DNA of 64,000 bases from Corallococcus caeni (GTDB lineage Bacteria > Myxococcota > Myxococcia > Myxococcales > Myxococcaceae). A program made the translations under genes and the position numbers. Position 1 is the stretch's first letter, and the number at the start of each line of letters is the position of its first letter. Of the stretch, positions 1 to 8,031 are shown in pieces. The notes beneath the pieces were generated by a model. That model was not told the origin of the DNA. It saw nothing but the letters and a program-made list of their open reading frames with translations, and did not search any database. The DNA is taken from the NCBI RefSeq assembly GCF_036245865.1, contig NZ_BTTW01000002.1, positions 1,426,001-1,490,000 of the forward strand, given 5' to 3'.

Positions 1-3
1 GCT

Positions 4-1284
4 TCAGCGCCGGTACAGCGCGCCGCCCTTCATCACCAGCCGCACCTGGCGCACGGCGGCGATGTCCTGCGTGGGGTCGCCCTCCACGGCGACGAGGTCC
101 GCGTAGAGCCCGGCCTTCACCTGCCCGACGCGGTCCTCCCAGTGCAGCATGCGCGCGTTGCCGGAGGTGGCCGCCTGGAGCGCCTGCGCGGGCGTCACGC
201 CGCTGGCCACCAGCAGCTCCAGCTCGCGCGCGTTCTCCCCGTGCGTGAAGACGCCCGAGTCCCCACCCACGCACAGCGGCACGCCCGCCGCCAGCGCGGC
301 CTTGAGGCCCTCGCGCTTCTTCTTCGCGGACTCGGGCTCTGGATCCACGCCGCGCCTCCAGCCCCGGTACTGGAGCATGGCGTCGCCCGCGGCCAGCGTG
401 GGGCACAGGAACACGCCCCGCTGGGCCATCAGCTTCCAGACCTCCGGCGTGCCCGCGTCGCCGTGCTCGATGCTCTCTGCCCCGGCAAGCACCGCGCGCT
501 TCATGCCCTCCGGCGTGCTGGCGTGCACGGCCACCGGGCGCCCGCCGCTCCTGGCCGTCTCCACGATGAGGCGCATCTCCTCCTGGGAGAACGTGGGGAG
601 CGCCTCACCGCGCGGGCCCCAGCGGTAGTCGCCGTAGACCTTGATCCAGTCCGCGCCGCGCCCCATCTGCCCGCGCACCGCGCGCGTGAGGCCGTCCACG
701 CCGTCCGCCTCCTCCGCGCCCTGGGGCACCGTCCATTCGGAGGCGAACCCCTTGGGGCCGTAGCTGCCGGTGGCGACGAGCGCGCGCGTGGTGACGACCA
801 TGCGGGGGCCCGGGATGATGCCCTGGTCGATGGCCTGCTTGAGGCCCACGTCCGCGTCCCCCGCGCCCTCCGTGCCCAGGTCGCGCGTGGTGGTGAAGCC
901 CGCCAGGAGCGCCGCCTTCGCGTGGTTCGTGGCCCGCGCCACGCGCAGCGCCAGGGACTCCTTGAGCACCTGGTCGTCCCACTTCGCCTCGTTGTACGGA
1001 TGCAGGAACAGGTGCGAGTGGCCCTCGATGAGCCCGGGCAGCAGCGTCGCGCCGGGCAGGTCGATGACCTCCGCGCCCTCCGGCGCCTTCACGCCCTGCG
1101 CGGGCCCCGCCGAGACGATGCGCTCGCCGGTGACGACCACGACCCAGCCCGCGTGGGGTTTCGCGGTGGTGCCGTCGAAGACGCGTGCCGGACGCAGCAC
1201 GTAGGAGCGGGCAGGGGCCTGGGCCCGCGCGGACGCGGAGCCGAGGACCCCGGACAGGACGGCGAAGAAGAGCAGGGCGCGCAT
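4..1284 (-). CDS. Secreted metal-dependent amidohydrolase (imidazolonepropionase/prolidase-like)
   Basis: Encodes 426 aa. The N-terminal hydrophobic segment (residues 1-22, ending ASARAQA) looks like a Sec signal peptide, so the enzyme is probably periplasmic or secreted. Amidohydrolase metal-site motifs occur in order: HSH (H89, H91), a Lys in WIKVYGD (K215, the usual carboxylated lysine position), VAVHA (H254), SIEHGD (H274) and GGDSG (D342). This pattern fits the imidazolonepropionase-like/Xaa-Pro dipeptidase branch of the superfamily; the substrate (peptide, cyclic amide or carbamate) cannot be read from sequence. The longer open frame reaches 1599, but the ATG at 1284 gives a proper signal peptide. 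It is divergent from the lipoprotein gene at 1439. Confidence 0.9.
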   Translation of the reverse strand: MRALLFFAVLSGVLGSASARAQAPARSYVLRPARVFDGTTAKPHAGWVVVVTGERIVSAGPAQGVKAPEGAEVIDLPGATLLPGLIEGHSHLFLHPYNEAKWDDQVLKESLALRVARATNHAKAALLAGFTTTRDLGTEGAGDADVGLKQAIDQGIIPGPRMVVTTRALVATGSYGPKGFASEWTVPQGAEEADGVDGLTRAVRGQMGRGADWIKVYGDYRWGPRGEALPTFSQEEMRLIVETARSGGRPVAVHASTPEGMKRAVLAGAESIEHGDAGTPEVWKLMAQRGVFLCPTLAAGDAMLQYRGWRRGVDPEPESAKKKREGLKAALAAGVPLCVGGDSGVFTHGENARELELLVASGVTPAQALQAATSGNARMLHWEDRVGQVKAGLYADLVAVEGDPTQDIAAVRQVRLVMKGGALYRR

Positions 1285-1438
1285 GTGGGGGCGCAGTCTG
1301 CGCGCGCACCGCCGCCGGGGACCATGGGTTTGTGGGGCAGACCCACGGAGTGCTTTGCTTCGCACTCGATGTCCGCTTGCGTGCCTCCGTGTGTCGTGGG
1401 CCAGCCCTGAACGCCGCGCCGTTCCCCTGGGAGCTTCC

Positions 1439-2734
1439 TTGAACCGACTGTTCGTGCTCGCCGTGCTGCTGTGCGTCGCCTGTAGAGACGAGAACGACCT
1501 GACTCCCGTGGGCCCGGACAGGGGAGGCCCGGTGGCCCTCGTCGTCCACTCGGACTGGTGGAACTTCGTCAACGCCTCCGACGACGTGAAGGACATCACC
1601 GTCCTGCTGGGGGACGGCAGCCGCTTCCGTCAACCGCTGGGCCGTGACGGCATCGCGCGGTTCGACGACCCGGCCATCACCGGCCCTCAGGACATCACCG
1701 TTGTCATCGCGGGCAAGAACCAGGTCGTGGCCAGCACGACGCTGGCCGTGGAGGGAACGGAGGTGTGGGTCCCCTCCAGCACCGGCCTCGTGGGGGCCAT
1801 CCCGTCCAGCCGGCAGGCCACGCTCACCGGCCGCGTGACGAACCTGCGCGGGAGTCCGGTGCGGCTGCGCGTGGTGGGCCCGGGCTTCCATGGCACGGCC
1901 CTCACGCTGGTGGATGGAACCTTCAGCATCGACGTGAATGGCAACGCCCCCGGCAAGGTGGCGCTGGTCGTCAACGGCCGCGCTGACGGCGTCGAGACCT
2001 TCGGGCTGCTGTCGGACATCGCCGTGGGAGCGGGGCGAACCGTCCGCAACCTGGTCATCCCCATGGACCACCCGCTGGACCAGCGGCTGCCCGTGGAGGT
2101 GACGCACCTGCAGCCCTATGACGCCGTGACGGAGGTCCACGTCAACCACCTGCTCGGCTCGGAGCTGTTCTTCAGCTCGGTCGGCGCGGGGACCTTGCCC
2201 ATGGACGTCAAGACCGTGGCCCGCACGCCGCCGTTCGACACCGTGGACGTCCGGCTGTCCGTGGCGGCGGGCACCCGCGAGCGGATTGCTTCAGGGCGGG
2301 TGACCGCGAGCACGCGGATGCTCAAGGAGGGCCTCACCACGCTGGCCCTGCCCACCCCCATGGCGCTCACCTCGCCCACGCCGGGCACGGAGACCGCGCC
2401 CGGCGCGGGGCCCCGCGCCGGGCTGACGCTGCGCTGGAGCACCGACCCCGCCGCCCACGCCGTGACGGTCCGCCTGATGTCCCAGCAGGGCGAGCCGGGG
2501 CTCTCCTGGTACGTCACCGCCCCCGCGTCCGTCAGCGGCTTCACCCTGTTCACCCTGCCAGCGGAGGTGTCCGCGGTGCGGGAGCTGGGCGCGGGCCGCT
2601 ACTCCGTGCAGTGGTCCTCGCGCTTCCTGGGCGCGGGCCACGGCTACCAGGAGCTGTTCACCCAGGCGCCCGAGCTGGATGCCCCGGACGCCTGGAACAC
2701 CGACACCTCCGGCAACGTCATCCTCCAGGACTGA
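1439..2734 (+). CDS. Putative lipoprotein with carboxypeptidase-regulatory-like beta-sandwich
   Basis: 431 aa if translation starts at TTG 1439. A GGGAG ribosome-binding site lies 5 nt upstream, and the start places a short hydrophobic signal directly at the N-terminus ([14 protein letters not shown]). Cys17 could be the lipidated residue, though Cys at -3 is not ideal for a lipobox. Residues about 130-185 ([15 protein letters not shown]..., then [10 protein letters not shown]) resemble the carboxypeptidase regulatory-like beta-sandwich common in secreted proteins. The C-terminal third is Pro/Gly/Thr-rich and unrecognised. No catalytic motif is visible. An alternative upstream GTG/ATG start in the same frame would bury the signal sequence and is unlikely. 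Confidence 0.75.
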   Translation: MNRLFVLAVLLCVACRDENDLTPVGPDRGGPVALVVHSDWWNFVNASDDVKDITVLLGDGSRFRQPLGRDGIARFDDPAITGPQDITVVIAGKNQVVASTTLAVEGTEVWVPSSTGLVGAIPSSRQATLTGRVTNLRGSPVRLRVVGPGFHGTALTLVDGTFSIDVNGNAPGKVALVVNGRADGVETFGLLSDIAVGAGRTVRNLVIPMDHPLDQRLPVEVTHLQPYDAVTEVHVNHLLGSELFFSSVGAGTLPMDVKTVARTPPFDTVDVRLSVAAGTRERIASGRVTASTRMLKEGLTTLALPTPMALTSPTPGTETAPGAGPRAGLTLRWSTDPAAHAVTVRLMSQQGEPGLSWYVTAPASVSGFTLFTLPAEVSAVRELGAGRYSVQWSSRFLGAGHGYQELFTQAPELDAPDAWNTDTSGNVILQD

Positions 2735-2760
2735 CGCGCGCCGCCCCCCGCGTGCCGGCG

Positions 2761-4713
2761 CTACGGCGCCAGCGCGCGGAACACCTTGGTGTCGCCGTCG
2801 TAGTTGTTGGGGTTCCAGTACACCTTGTCCGCGCCGTCCCGGCCGTCGATGTCCGCGAAGAAGAAGCCGGTGTTCTCCGAGTTGCTGAAGCCGGTGTTGT
2901 CCATCACCGGGCTGCTCGCGAAGTTGGTGCCGGTGCTGGGGTACACCTGCATGCGGCCCTCGCGGAAGCCCGGCCGCCAGAAGAGCTTGTCCGCCTTGCC
3001 GTCGCCGTCCACGTCCGCGAAGTAGAAGCGGGACGTGTCCACGCCGCTGGTGCCCGCCTCGTGCAGGAAGAACAGCGCGAAGGCCCCCGCGCCGGTGGAG
3101 CGGTACACGCGCGTGCGTCCCCCCTCCTGGTCCGGGTTCCACAGCACGCGGTCCGCCTTGCCGTCACCGTCCACGTCCGCGAAGTACACGCGCGTGCCCG
3201 CGCTGGTGTTCGCTCCCGTCGTGCTCGTCACAGCGGCGCCGAAGGACACTGTGCCGTTGCACCTGGACACGAAGGTGTCGAAGGCGCCGGACTTCAGCGT
3301 GGGGTTCCAGCGCACCAGGTCCGCGCACCCGTCGCCGGTGACGTCCGCGAAGAGGAAGCGCGTGGCGTCGCTGGTGCTGGCCGCCTGCGTGACGGCCACG
3401 CGGTCGCCGAAGGTGCCGTCGCACTTCGCGGGGTAGATGCGCACCTCGCCGTCCCCCAGGTTGGGACGCCAGAGGACCTTGTCCGCGCAGCCGTCGCCGG
3501 TGACGTCCGCGAAGAAGAAGCGCGTGGTGGCGACCCCGCTGGTCGCGCCCGTGTTCTTCACCGCCGCCATGAAGCCGCCGTCGCACTTCGACTTCGCCAC
3601 CCACGTCTCGCCCTCGCCCACCGCGTAGTTCCAGGTGATGCGGTCCGCGCAGCCGTCACCGTCCACGTCCGCGAAGAACAGCTGCGTGCCCGTGGACGTG
3701 CCGTTGGGCGTAGGGGAGAGGGTGGAGCCCGCGGAGAAGAGGGCGGGGCGGAGGGTGGCGAGCACCGGGTAGTGGTCCGACGGCGTGAGGCCGCCGCTCT
3801 CCGTCCGGTCGATGGCGGGCGCGGACGAGGTGAGCTCGCCCCCGTTGTGGAAGATGTAGTCCAGCCGCTGGTAGTTCGTGGACGTGGAGCCGCTCCACGC
3901 GTTGTTGAACGTGGCGTCGTCCACTCCCGTCACGCCGTCGAAGCGCGCGGTGCGGAACAGCCGGGCCCCGGCCTCCAGGTTCTCGATGGTGGCCTCCCCC
4001 GGCGTGGACTGCCCCTGCGCGTCGGAGTTGAAGTCCCCCATGGCGATGACCGGCAGCCCGCCGGGCTTCGTGGCGAGGAACGACGCCATCTGCTCCGCCT
4101 CCTTGAGCCGCCCCAGCGAACACTCCGCCCCGTAGGCGAAGTGCGTGTTGGCCACGAAGTACACCTGGCCCGACGTCAGGTCGCGCAGGCCCACCCAGGA
4201 GATTTTCTTCCCTTCCGCGTGGCTGAAGCACGTGGCGGTGGATGCATAGGGATTCACGAGCGCCTCGTTGCCCTGGCCCACCTCGGAAGCGATTTCAAAG
4301 CGGCTCTTCTTGAAGAAGATGAGCTTGGGGCTGCCACCGCCCGGGTTGTGGACGCCGTAGGGCTTGTCCGTGCCCGTCAGCCCCGCGATGAGGTCCGCGG
4401 GGATGCTGGGCCCGCCGGAGGGCGCCTGGGCCTCCTGCACGCCCACGATGTCCGCGTTGTTCACGAGGATGCGCTGGATGACCGCCGCCTTGCGGTTGCT
4501 CCACGCGCGCACGCCCGTGTCCACCGGGCCCCGCACGTTGTACGTCATCACCCGGAACGCCTTGTGGCCCGTCACCGCCAGCGCCCGCGACTGCCCGAGC
4601 AACGCGTCGCTGGACGGCAGCTCGCCCCCTTCCGGCCCACAGGCCAGGAACAGCGTGGCGGACAAGGAGGACAGCGCGACGGAGCGCGCGAGACGGGAAC
4701 GGAAGCATCGCAT
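2761..4713 (-). CDS. Lipoprotein: endonuclease/exonuclease/phosphatase domain plus six FG-GAP/VCBS repeats
   Basis: 650 aa. A signal peptide ends in LFLAC (lipidated Cys near residue 22). The endonuclease/exonuclease/phosphatase fold follows at about residues 45-320 and its hallmark motifs are intact: VMTYNVRG, GVQEAQ (metal-binding Glu), GDFNSD and SDHYPV near the end. It is therefore probably an active nuclease or phosphodiesterase-type enzyme exported to the surface. After it come six repeats of about 50 aa containing FFADVDGDGxAD, which are calcium-binding FG-GAP/VCBS-type propeller blades. Repeats 1-3 read DGCAD and carry a second Cys (KCDG or RCNG); repeats 4-6 read DGKAD or similar and lack cysteines. 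Extracellular DNA, phospholipid or sphingomyelin are possible substrates; which one is unknown. The start sits just after a TATAAT box. Confidence 0.88.
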   Translation of the reverse strand: MRCFRSRLARSVALSSLSATLFLACGPEGGELPSSDALLGQSRALAVTGHKAFRVMTYNVRGPVDTGVRAWSNRKAAVIQRILVNNADIVGVQEAQAPSGGPSIPADLIAGLTGTDKPYGVHNPGGGSPKLIFFKKSRFEIASEVGQGNEALVNPYASTATCFSHAEGKKISWVGLRDLTSGQVYFVANTHFAYGAECSLGRLKEAEQMASFLATKPGGLPVIAMGDFNSDAQGQSTPGEATIENLEAGARLFRTARFDGVTGVDDATFNNAWSGSTSTNYQRLDYIFHNGGELTSSAPAIDRTESGGLTPSDHYPVLATLRPALFSAGSTLSPTPNGTSTGTQLFFADVDGDGCADRITWNYAVGEGETWVAKSKCDGGFMAAVKNTGATSGVATTRFFFADVTGDGCADKVLWRPNLGDGEVRIYPAKCDGTFGDRVAVTQAASTSDATRFLFADVTGDGCADLVRWNPTLKSGAFDTFVSRCNGTVSFGAAVTSTTGANTSAGTRVYFADVDGDGKADRVLWNPDQEGGRTRVYRSTGAGAFALFFLHEAGTSGVDTSRFYFADVDGDGKADKLFWRPGFREGRMQVYPSTGTNFASSPVMDNTGFSNSENTGFFFADIDGRDGADKVYWNPNNYDGDTKVFRALAP

Positions 4714-4720
4714 GATTGCG

Positions 4721-4752
4721 ATTATACATGGAAAACGAGAAATAACATCAAT
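4721..4752 (-). promoter_or_regulatory. Candidate sigma70 promoter giving a leaderless mRNA
   Basis: Reading the minus strand, TTGATG (4751-4746) is followed after 19 nt by a perfect TATAAT (4726-4721). Only 7 nt separate this box from the ATG at 4713, so transcription would start at or next to the start codon and leave no room for a ribosome-binding site. The segment is AT-rich compared with its surroundings. The spacer is 2 nt longer than ideal. Confidence 0.5.
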
Positions 4753-4798
4753 CCCGTCCCCGTGCTGAAACAGCCGGAATGTCTCACGGCGCACGGCA

Positions 4799-4830
4799 GG
4801 CCGCGCCCGGCGAGGGTGCCGGACGCGGCC
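4799..4830 (-). terminator. Hairpin terminator downstream of the 4853-6484 gene
   Basis: 13-bp arms (4799-4811 and 4818-4830) with one mismatch and a 6-nt loop, all G/C, starting 22 nt after the stop codon. No U-tract follows. Confidence 0.5.
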
Positions 4831-4852
4831 TCGGGCTGACTGCGATTGCGTG

Positions 4853-6484
4853 CTACTGGCGCACGACGCGCTTGAGCTTGAAGGGCGAGGGGGACTCGCT
4901 CATCGTGTAATAGGCCGTGCCGGTCGGGTCGTACTCGATGGCCTCGCCCTGGCCCTCCACGGTGTCCGTCAGGGAAACGGGCGTGGCGGCGAACGCGGTC
5001 TCGAAGGCCGCGCCGGGGGCGGCGCGGAACTCATACACCTTGCGGTAGGTGCGCAGCAGGAAGCGGTTGGCGCACGGGTGGATGGCGCCGGACGTGGCCG
5101 CGCCGTAGTTGGTGTCCGTGGTGGTGGGCAGCGGGAGGTTGGCCACGAACACGAGCGTGCTCATGGTGCCCGGCGTGGGCAGCGGCTGGGGGAACTTGTA
5201 GACCTTGCTCGCGCCCGCGTAGGACTTGGTGATGATGTAGATGTCGCCCGTGGTGGGGTGGACCATGATGGTCTCCGCGTCCTTGGGCGTGTCCGGGTAC
5301 TGGAACGGGAAGGCCTCGGCGGTGAGGTTGCCGCTCGTCTGGCCCGCGCCGATGTCGGGTTCCGGGATGCGGTAGACGGCGAAGGTGGACGGCGGCGTGG
5401 GGAAGTTGGCGCTCGAGCGGCCGATGTCGCCCATGTAGATGCACTGGCCGGCGGGGCACGGGCCGCTGGCGACGTCCTCCCAGTCCGCGGGCGTCACGTT
5501 GGACACGTTGAAGGTGCCCTTCGTGCTCGCGTCCGCGGTGCTGATGGCGACGATGGCGGTGGTGTCCTCATTGTGCGCGTAGAGGACGCCCGGCGTGAGG
5601 CGACTGGCGGCCAGGCCCGACGGCTCCACCAGCGCGGTGGCCGTCACGGTGCCCTGCGTGGTGTACGCGGTGGAGAAGGTGTCCCCCACGGAGCAGGACG
5701 CGGAGGCGTTGGCCGCGCGCAGCGCGACGACCTGCGCGATGTTCGTCTCCGCGTAGGGGGACGAGCCGTTGAACGAGCCCTGCGCGCCCGCGGCGCCCAG
5801 GTCCTTGTAGGCGACGTCGTAGATGACGCCCGTGGACGAGGACACGAGGCAGGTGTCCACGGGCTCGGTGAAGCCCGCGGGCGGGACGATGGGGCTGTCC
5901 GGGCACGCGGCGCCGGTCCACAGCTGCGAGCCGAACCACACCGCGACGCCGTTGGCGGTGCTGGTGGTGAGCGCGGGCGTGTTGAAGCTGGAGGTGAGGC
6001 CGTTCTTCTGGCCCGTCTGCGCGTCGATGGGGTTGGCCGTGTCCGCGCCGGAGAACGCGGAGATGCTGCCGGCCATGTAGCTGGCGATGTCCAGCGTGAA
6101 CGCGTACGAGGACGGCTCGGAGGCGGTGGCCACCTTGTAGAAGACCCACGCCTTGATCTGCGACGCGCTCTGGTCCGAGCGCAGCAGCGTCCAGCCCGCG
6201 GGCGGCGTCGCCACCGCGGCCACGTTGTTGCGGTTGATGATGCGCGCGAGCAGCACGTCACCCACCGCCGTGCCCGTGGGCTTCGCGATGCTCAGCGACG
6301 TGCGCGTGCTGCCGCCCGCCGTGGCGCTGCTCCGGTACGCGATGGTGGACACCGCCTGCCGGGCGGTGGCGACCTCCTGCTCGGGGAGAGAAGGGGCGTC
6401 CGCGTCCAGCGGCCCGCACCCCGCGAGCGCGAACAGTGACACCGAGCACAGCATGCGTGAAACATTCCGGTTGAAGAACGTCAA
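4853..6484 (-). CDS. Secreted lipoprotein, N-terminal adhesion-like domain and C-terminal propeller-like domain
   Basis: 543 aa from a TTG start at 6484, preceded by GGAG at good spacing; an internal ATG 12 codons on is the alternative. The signal peptide ends in ALAGC, a good lipobox. Residues about 45-260 form a domain seen in many bacterial secreted proteins (pattern KPTGTAVGDVLLARI ... PPAGWTLLR ... VFYKVATA), probably a beta-sandwich. Residues about 265-543 carry repeated beta-strand patterns such as GVLYAHNEDT, CIYMGDIG and AETIMVHPTTGDIYIITK, resembling NHL/phytase-like propellers. No catalytic residues can be assigned. A terminator hairpin follows at 4799-4830. Confidence 0.8.
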   Translation of the reverse strand: MTFFNRNVSRMLCSVSLFALAGCGPLDADAPSLPEQEVATARQAVSTIAYRSSATAGGSTRTSLSIAKPTGTAVGDVLLARIINRNNVAAVATPPAGWTLLRSDQSASQIKAWVFYKVATASEPSSYAFTLDIASYMAGSISAFSGADTANPIDAQTGQKNGLTSSFNTPALTTSTANGVAVWFGSQLWTGAACPDSPIVPPAGFTEPVDTCLVSSSTGVIYDVAYKDLGAAGAQGSFNGSSPYAETNIAQVVALRAANASASCSVGDTFSTAYTTQGTVTATALVEPSGLAASRLTPGVLYAHNEDTTAIVAISTADASTKGTFNVSNVTPADWEDVASGPCPAGQCIYMGDIGRSSANFPTPPSTFAVYRIPEPDIGAGQTSGNLTAEAFPFQYPDTPKDAETIMVHPTTGDIYIITKSYAGASKVYKFPQPLPTPGTMSTLVFVANLPLPTTTDTNYGAATSGAIHPCANRFLLRTYRKVYEFRAAPGAAFETAFAATPVSLTDTVEGQGEAIEYDPTGTAYYTMSESPSPFKLKRVVRQ

Positions 6485-6647
6485 GATTGCTCCTGCGAGG
6501 GGGATGAGGCGGGTACGGCAGGAGGTTGTCGGCGGGACGCGGAAAGTGTTGCGGAATTCGCGAGCCACCGCCGTGGACGTTGGCTGTGATTGCAAACTTC
6601 CGCGAGAGCCCTTTCCCTGCGTGCGCGGTTGTGGAAGAGGGTGGGGC

Positions 6648-7238
6648 ATGAAGCGCCATGCCTCCGCCACCGAACGCAACCGCGAACCGCTGCTCACCGT
6701 CCTCCGGGAGGTGCTGCCCGCGTCGGGCACGCTGCTGGAGGTGGCGAGCGGCACCGGCCAGCACGCCGCCTTCTTCGCGCGGGCCTTCCCGGGGCTGACC
6801 TGGCAGCCGACGGACGGGGACCCGGCGGCGCTGGAGAGCATCGACGCGTGGCGTGCGGAGGAGGGGCTGTCCAACCTCCTGCCCGCCCGCCTGCTGGATG
6901 CGGCTTCGGAAGCGTGGCCGGTGGCGCACGCGGACGCCATGCTCTGCGTGAACATGATCCACATCGCGCCGTGGGCGGCCTGCCAGGGCTTGATGCGGGG
7001 TGCGGCGCGGGTGCTGCGTCCGGGCGGCCGGCTGGTGCTGTACGGGCCCTACTTCGTGGAGGGGAAGGACACCGCGCCCAGCAACCTCGCCTTCGACGAA
7101 TCACTGCGCGCGCGCGACCCGGCGTGGGGCGTGCGCGAGCTGGGCGCGGTGACGGCCGAGGCCGCGCGCCACGGGCTCCAGCGCGAGCGCGTGGTGGAGA
7201 TGCCCAGCAACAACCTCACGGTGGTGTTCAGCCGTTAG
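6648..7238 (+). CDS. DUF938 family SAM-dependent methyltransferase-like protein
   Basis: 196 aa, the usual size for the family. Starts NREPLLTVLREVLP and has SAM motif I LEVASGTGQHAAFF at about residue 27, followed by LTWQPTDGDP, the DUF938 hallmark. VNMIHIAPW (motif IV region) and LRPGGRLVLYGPY (post-motif) follow, which are typical of class I Rossmann methyltransferases. The substrate is unknown for the family. The start was placed at ATG 6648, just after GAAGAGGGTG; the open frame extends upstream but only as antisense to the previous gene. It is convergent with the lipoprotein at 7300 and separated from it by a strong hairpin. Confidence 0.85.
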   Translation: MKRHASATERNREPLLTVLREVLPASGTLLEVASGTGQHAAFFARAFPGLTWQPTDGDPAALESIDAWRAEEGLSNLLPARLLDAASEAWPVAHADAMLCVNMIHIAPWAACQGLMRGAARVLRPGGRLVLYGPYFVEGKDTAPSNLAFDESLRARDPAWGVRELGAVTAEAARHGLQRERVVEMPSNNLTVVFSR

Positions 7239-7244
7239 CGCCTC

Positions 7245-7274
7245 CACCGGGACGGCGTCTCCACCGTCCCGGTG
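7245..7274. terminator. Bidirectional hairpin terminator between convergent genes
   Basis: Perfect 11-bp inverted repeat (CACCGGGACGG at 7245-7255 and its complement at 7264-7274) with an 8-nt loop, starting 6 nt after the methyltransferase stop and 25 nt from the stop of the opposing gene. Confidence 0.75.
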
Positions 7275-7299
7275 TCTCCTTCCGGCCTTTGGCGTCTGG

Positions 7300-7884
7300 C
7301 TACAGGCCGGGGCAGTGGCCGCCCTGCATCTGGCGGGCGGTCTCGTGGACCTCGTCGATGAGCTGGCGCTTCTGCATCTCGTCCATGGCGGAGTAGGTGA
7401 TGGTGATGCCCTGTGGCGTGTCGGTCGCGACGGCCTTGGAGGGGACGGTGGGCGCCCCGGCCATGCCCCGGTTGGCGCCGCCGCCGCCGGTGCCGCTGTC
7501 GTCACGGCCGCTCTGCTCCTCCGTGGAGGCGTCGCCCATGTCCTGCTCCTGCGCCAGGTCCAGGGGCGTCTCCGCCGCGCTGGTGCGCTTGGACTGCTCG
7601 TCCAGCATCCGCCGGGCGCGCGTCTGGAGGTCCGACACTTGGGAGGTGTCGGACGTGGTGAACATGAGCGCCACTCCGTCCGACGTGTCCTGCGTCTGGA
7701 GCTGCGTGCCCGGCACCGACATGGGGCAGCGTTGATCCACCTTGGATGGCGTCGCGGTGGACTGGGCGGACGCGGGCATGGGCTGCTGCGACTCCTCCTT
7801 GTGCATCCCCTTCTTGGAACAACCGGCGGAGAAGCAAAGCGCCGCGGCCGCGGCGAGCGTCAGCGGAAGTCGGGACATGGGCAT
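7300..7884 (-). CDS. Hypothetical lipoprotein
   Basis: 194 aa. ATG 7884 has a GAGGAGG ribosome-binding site about 7 nt upstream. The signal peptide ends in FSAGC (lipobox). The mature part is hydrophilic. It contains a segment VPGTQLQTQDTSDGVALMFTT near residue 60 and a similar one, TDTPQGITITYSAMDEMQ, near residue 160. Both are followed by Arg/Gln-rich helices ending in short His-containing stretches (LQTRARRMLDE; VHETARQMQGGHC), so the protein may be an internal duplication joined by a Gly/Ser/Asp-rich linker. I do not recognise a family. Confidence 0.8.
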   Translation of the reverse strand: MPMSRLPLTLAAAAALCFSAGCSKKGMHKEESQQPMPASAQSTATPSKVDQRCPMSVPGTQLQTQDTSDGVALMFTTSDTSQVSDLQTRARRMLDEQSKRTSAAETPLDLAQEQDMGDASTEEQSGRDDSGTGGGGANRGMAGAPTVPSKAVATDTPQGITITYSAMDEMQKRQLIDEVHETARQMQGGHCPGL

Positions 7885-8031
7885 GGTGTGCCTCCTCTGT
7901 CGTGGGTGCGTCGTGGGGCAAGTTGGAGCGAAGATTCCCCCTTCGCAACGCGCCCTCCGCGCCGCCGTGCCTGACAGCCCCACCCCCTGGATGGACGCCT
8001 TCATCGCGGAGCGGACACGCCGGTGCGTGGC

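Noticed and set aside
1285..1599. N-terminal extension of the amidohydrolase
   Set aside because: The upstream 105 codons lack protein-like composition and would bury the signal peptide that starts at 1284.
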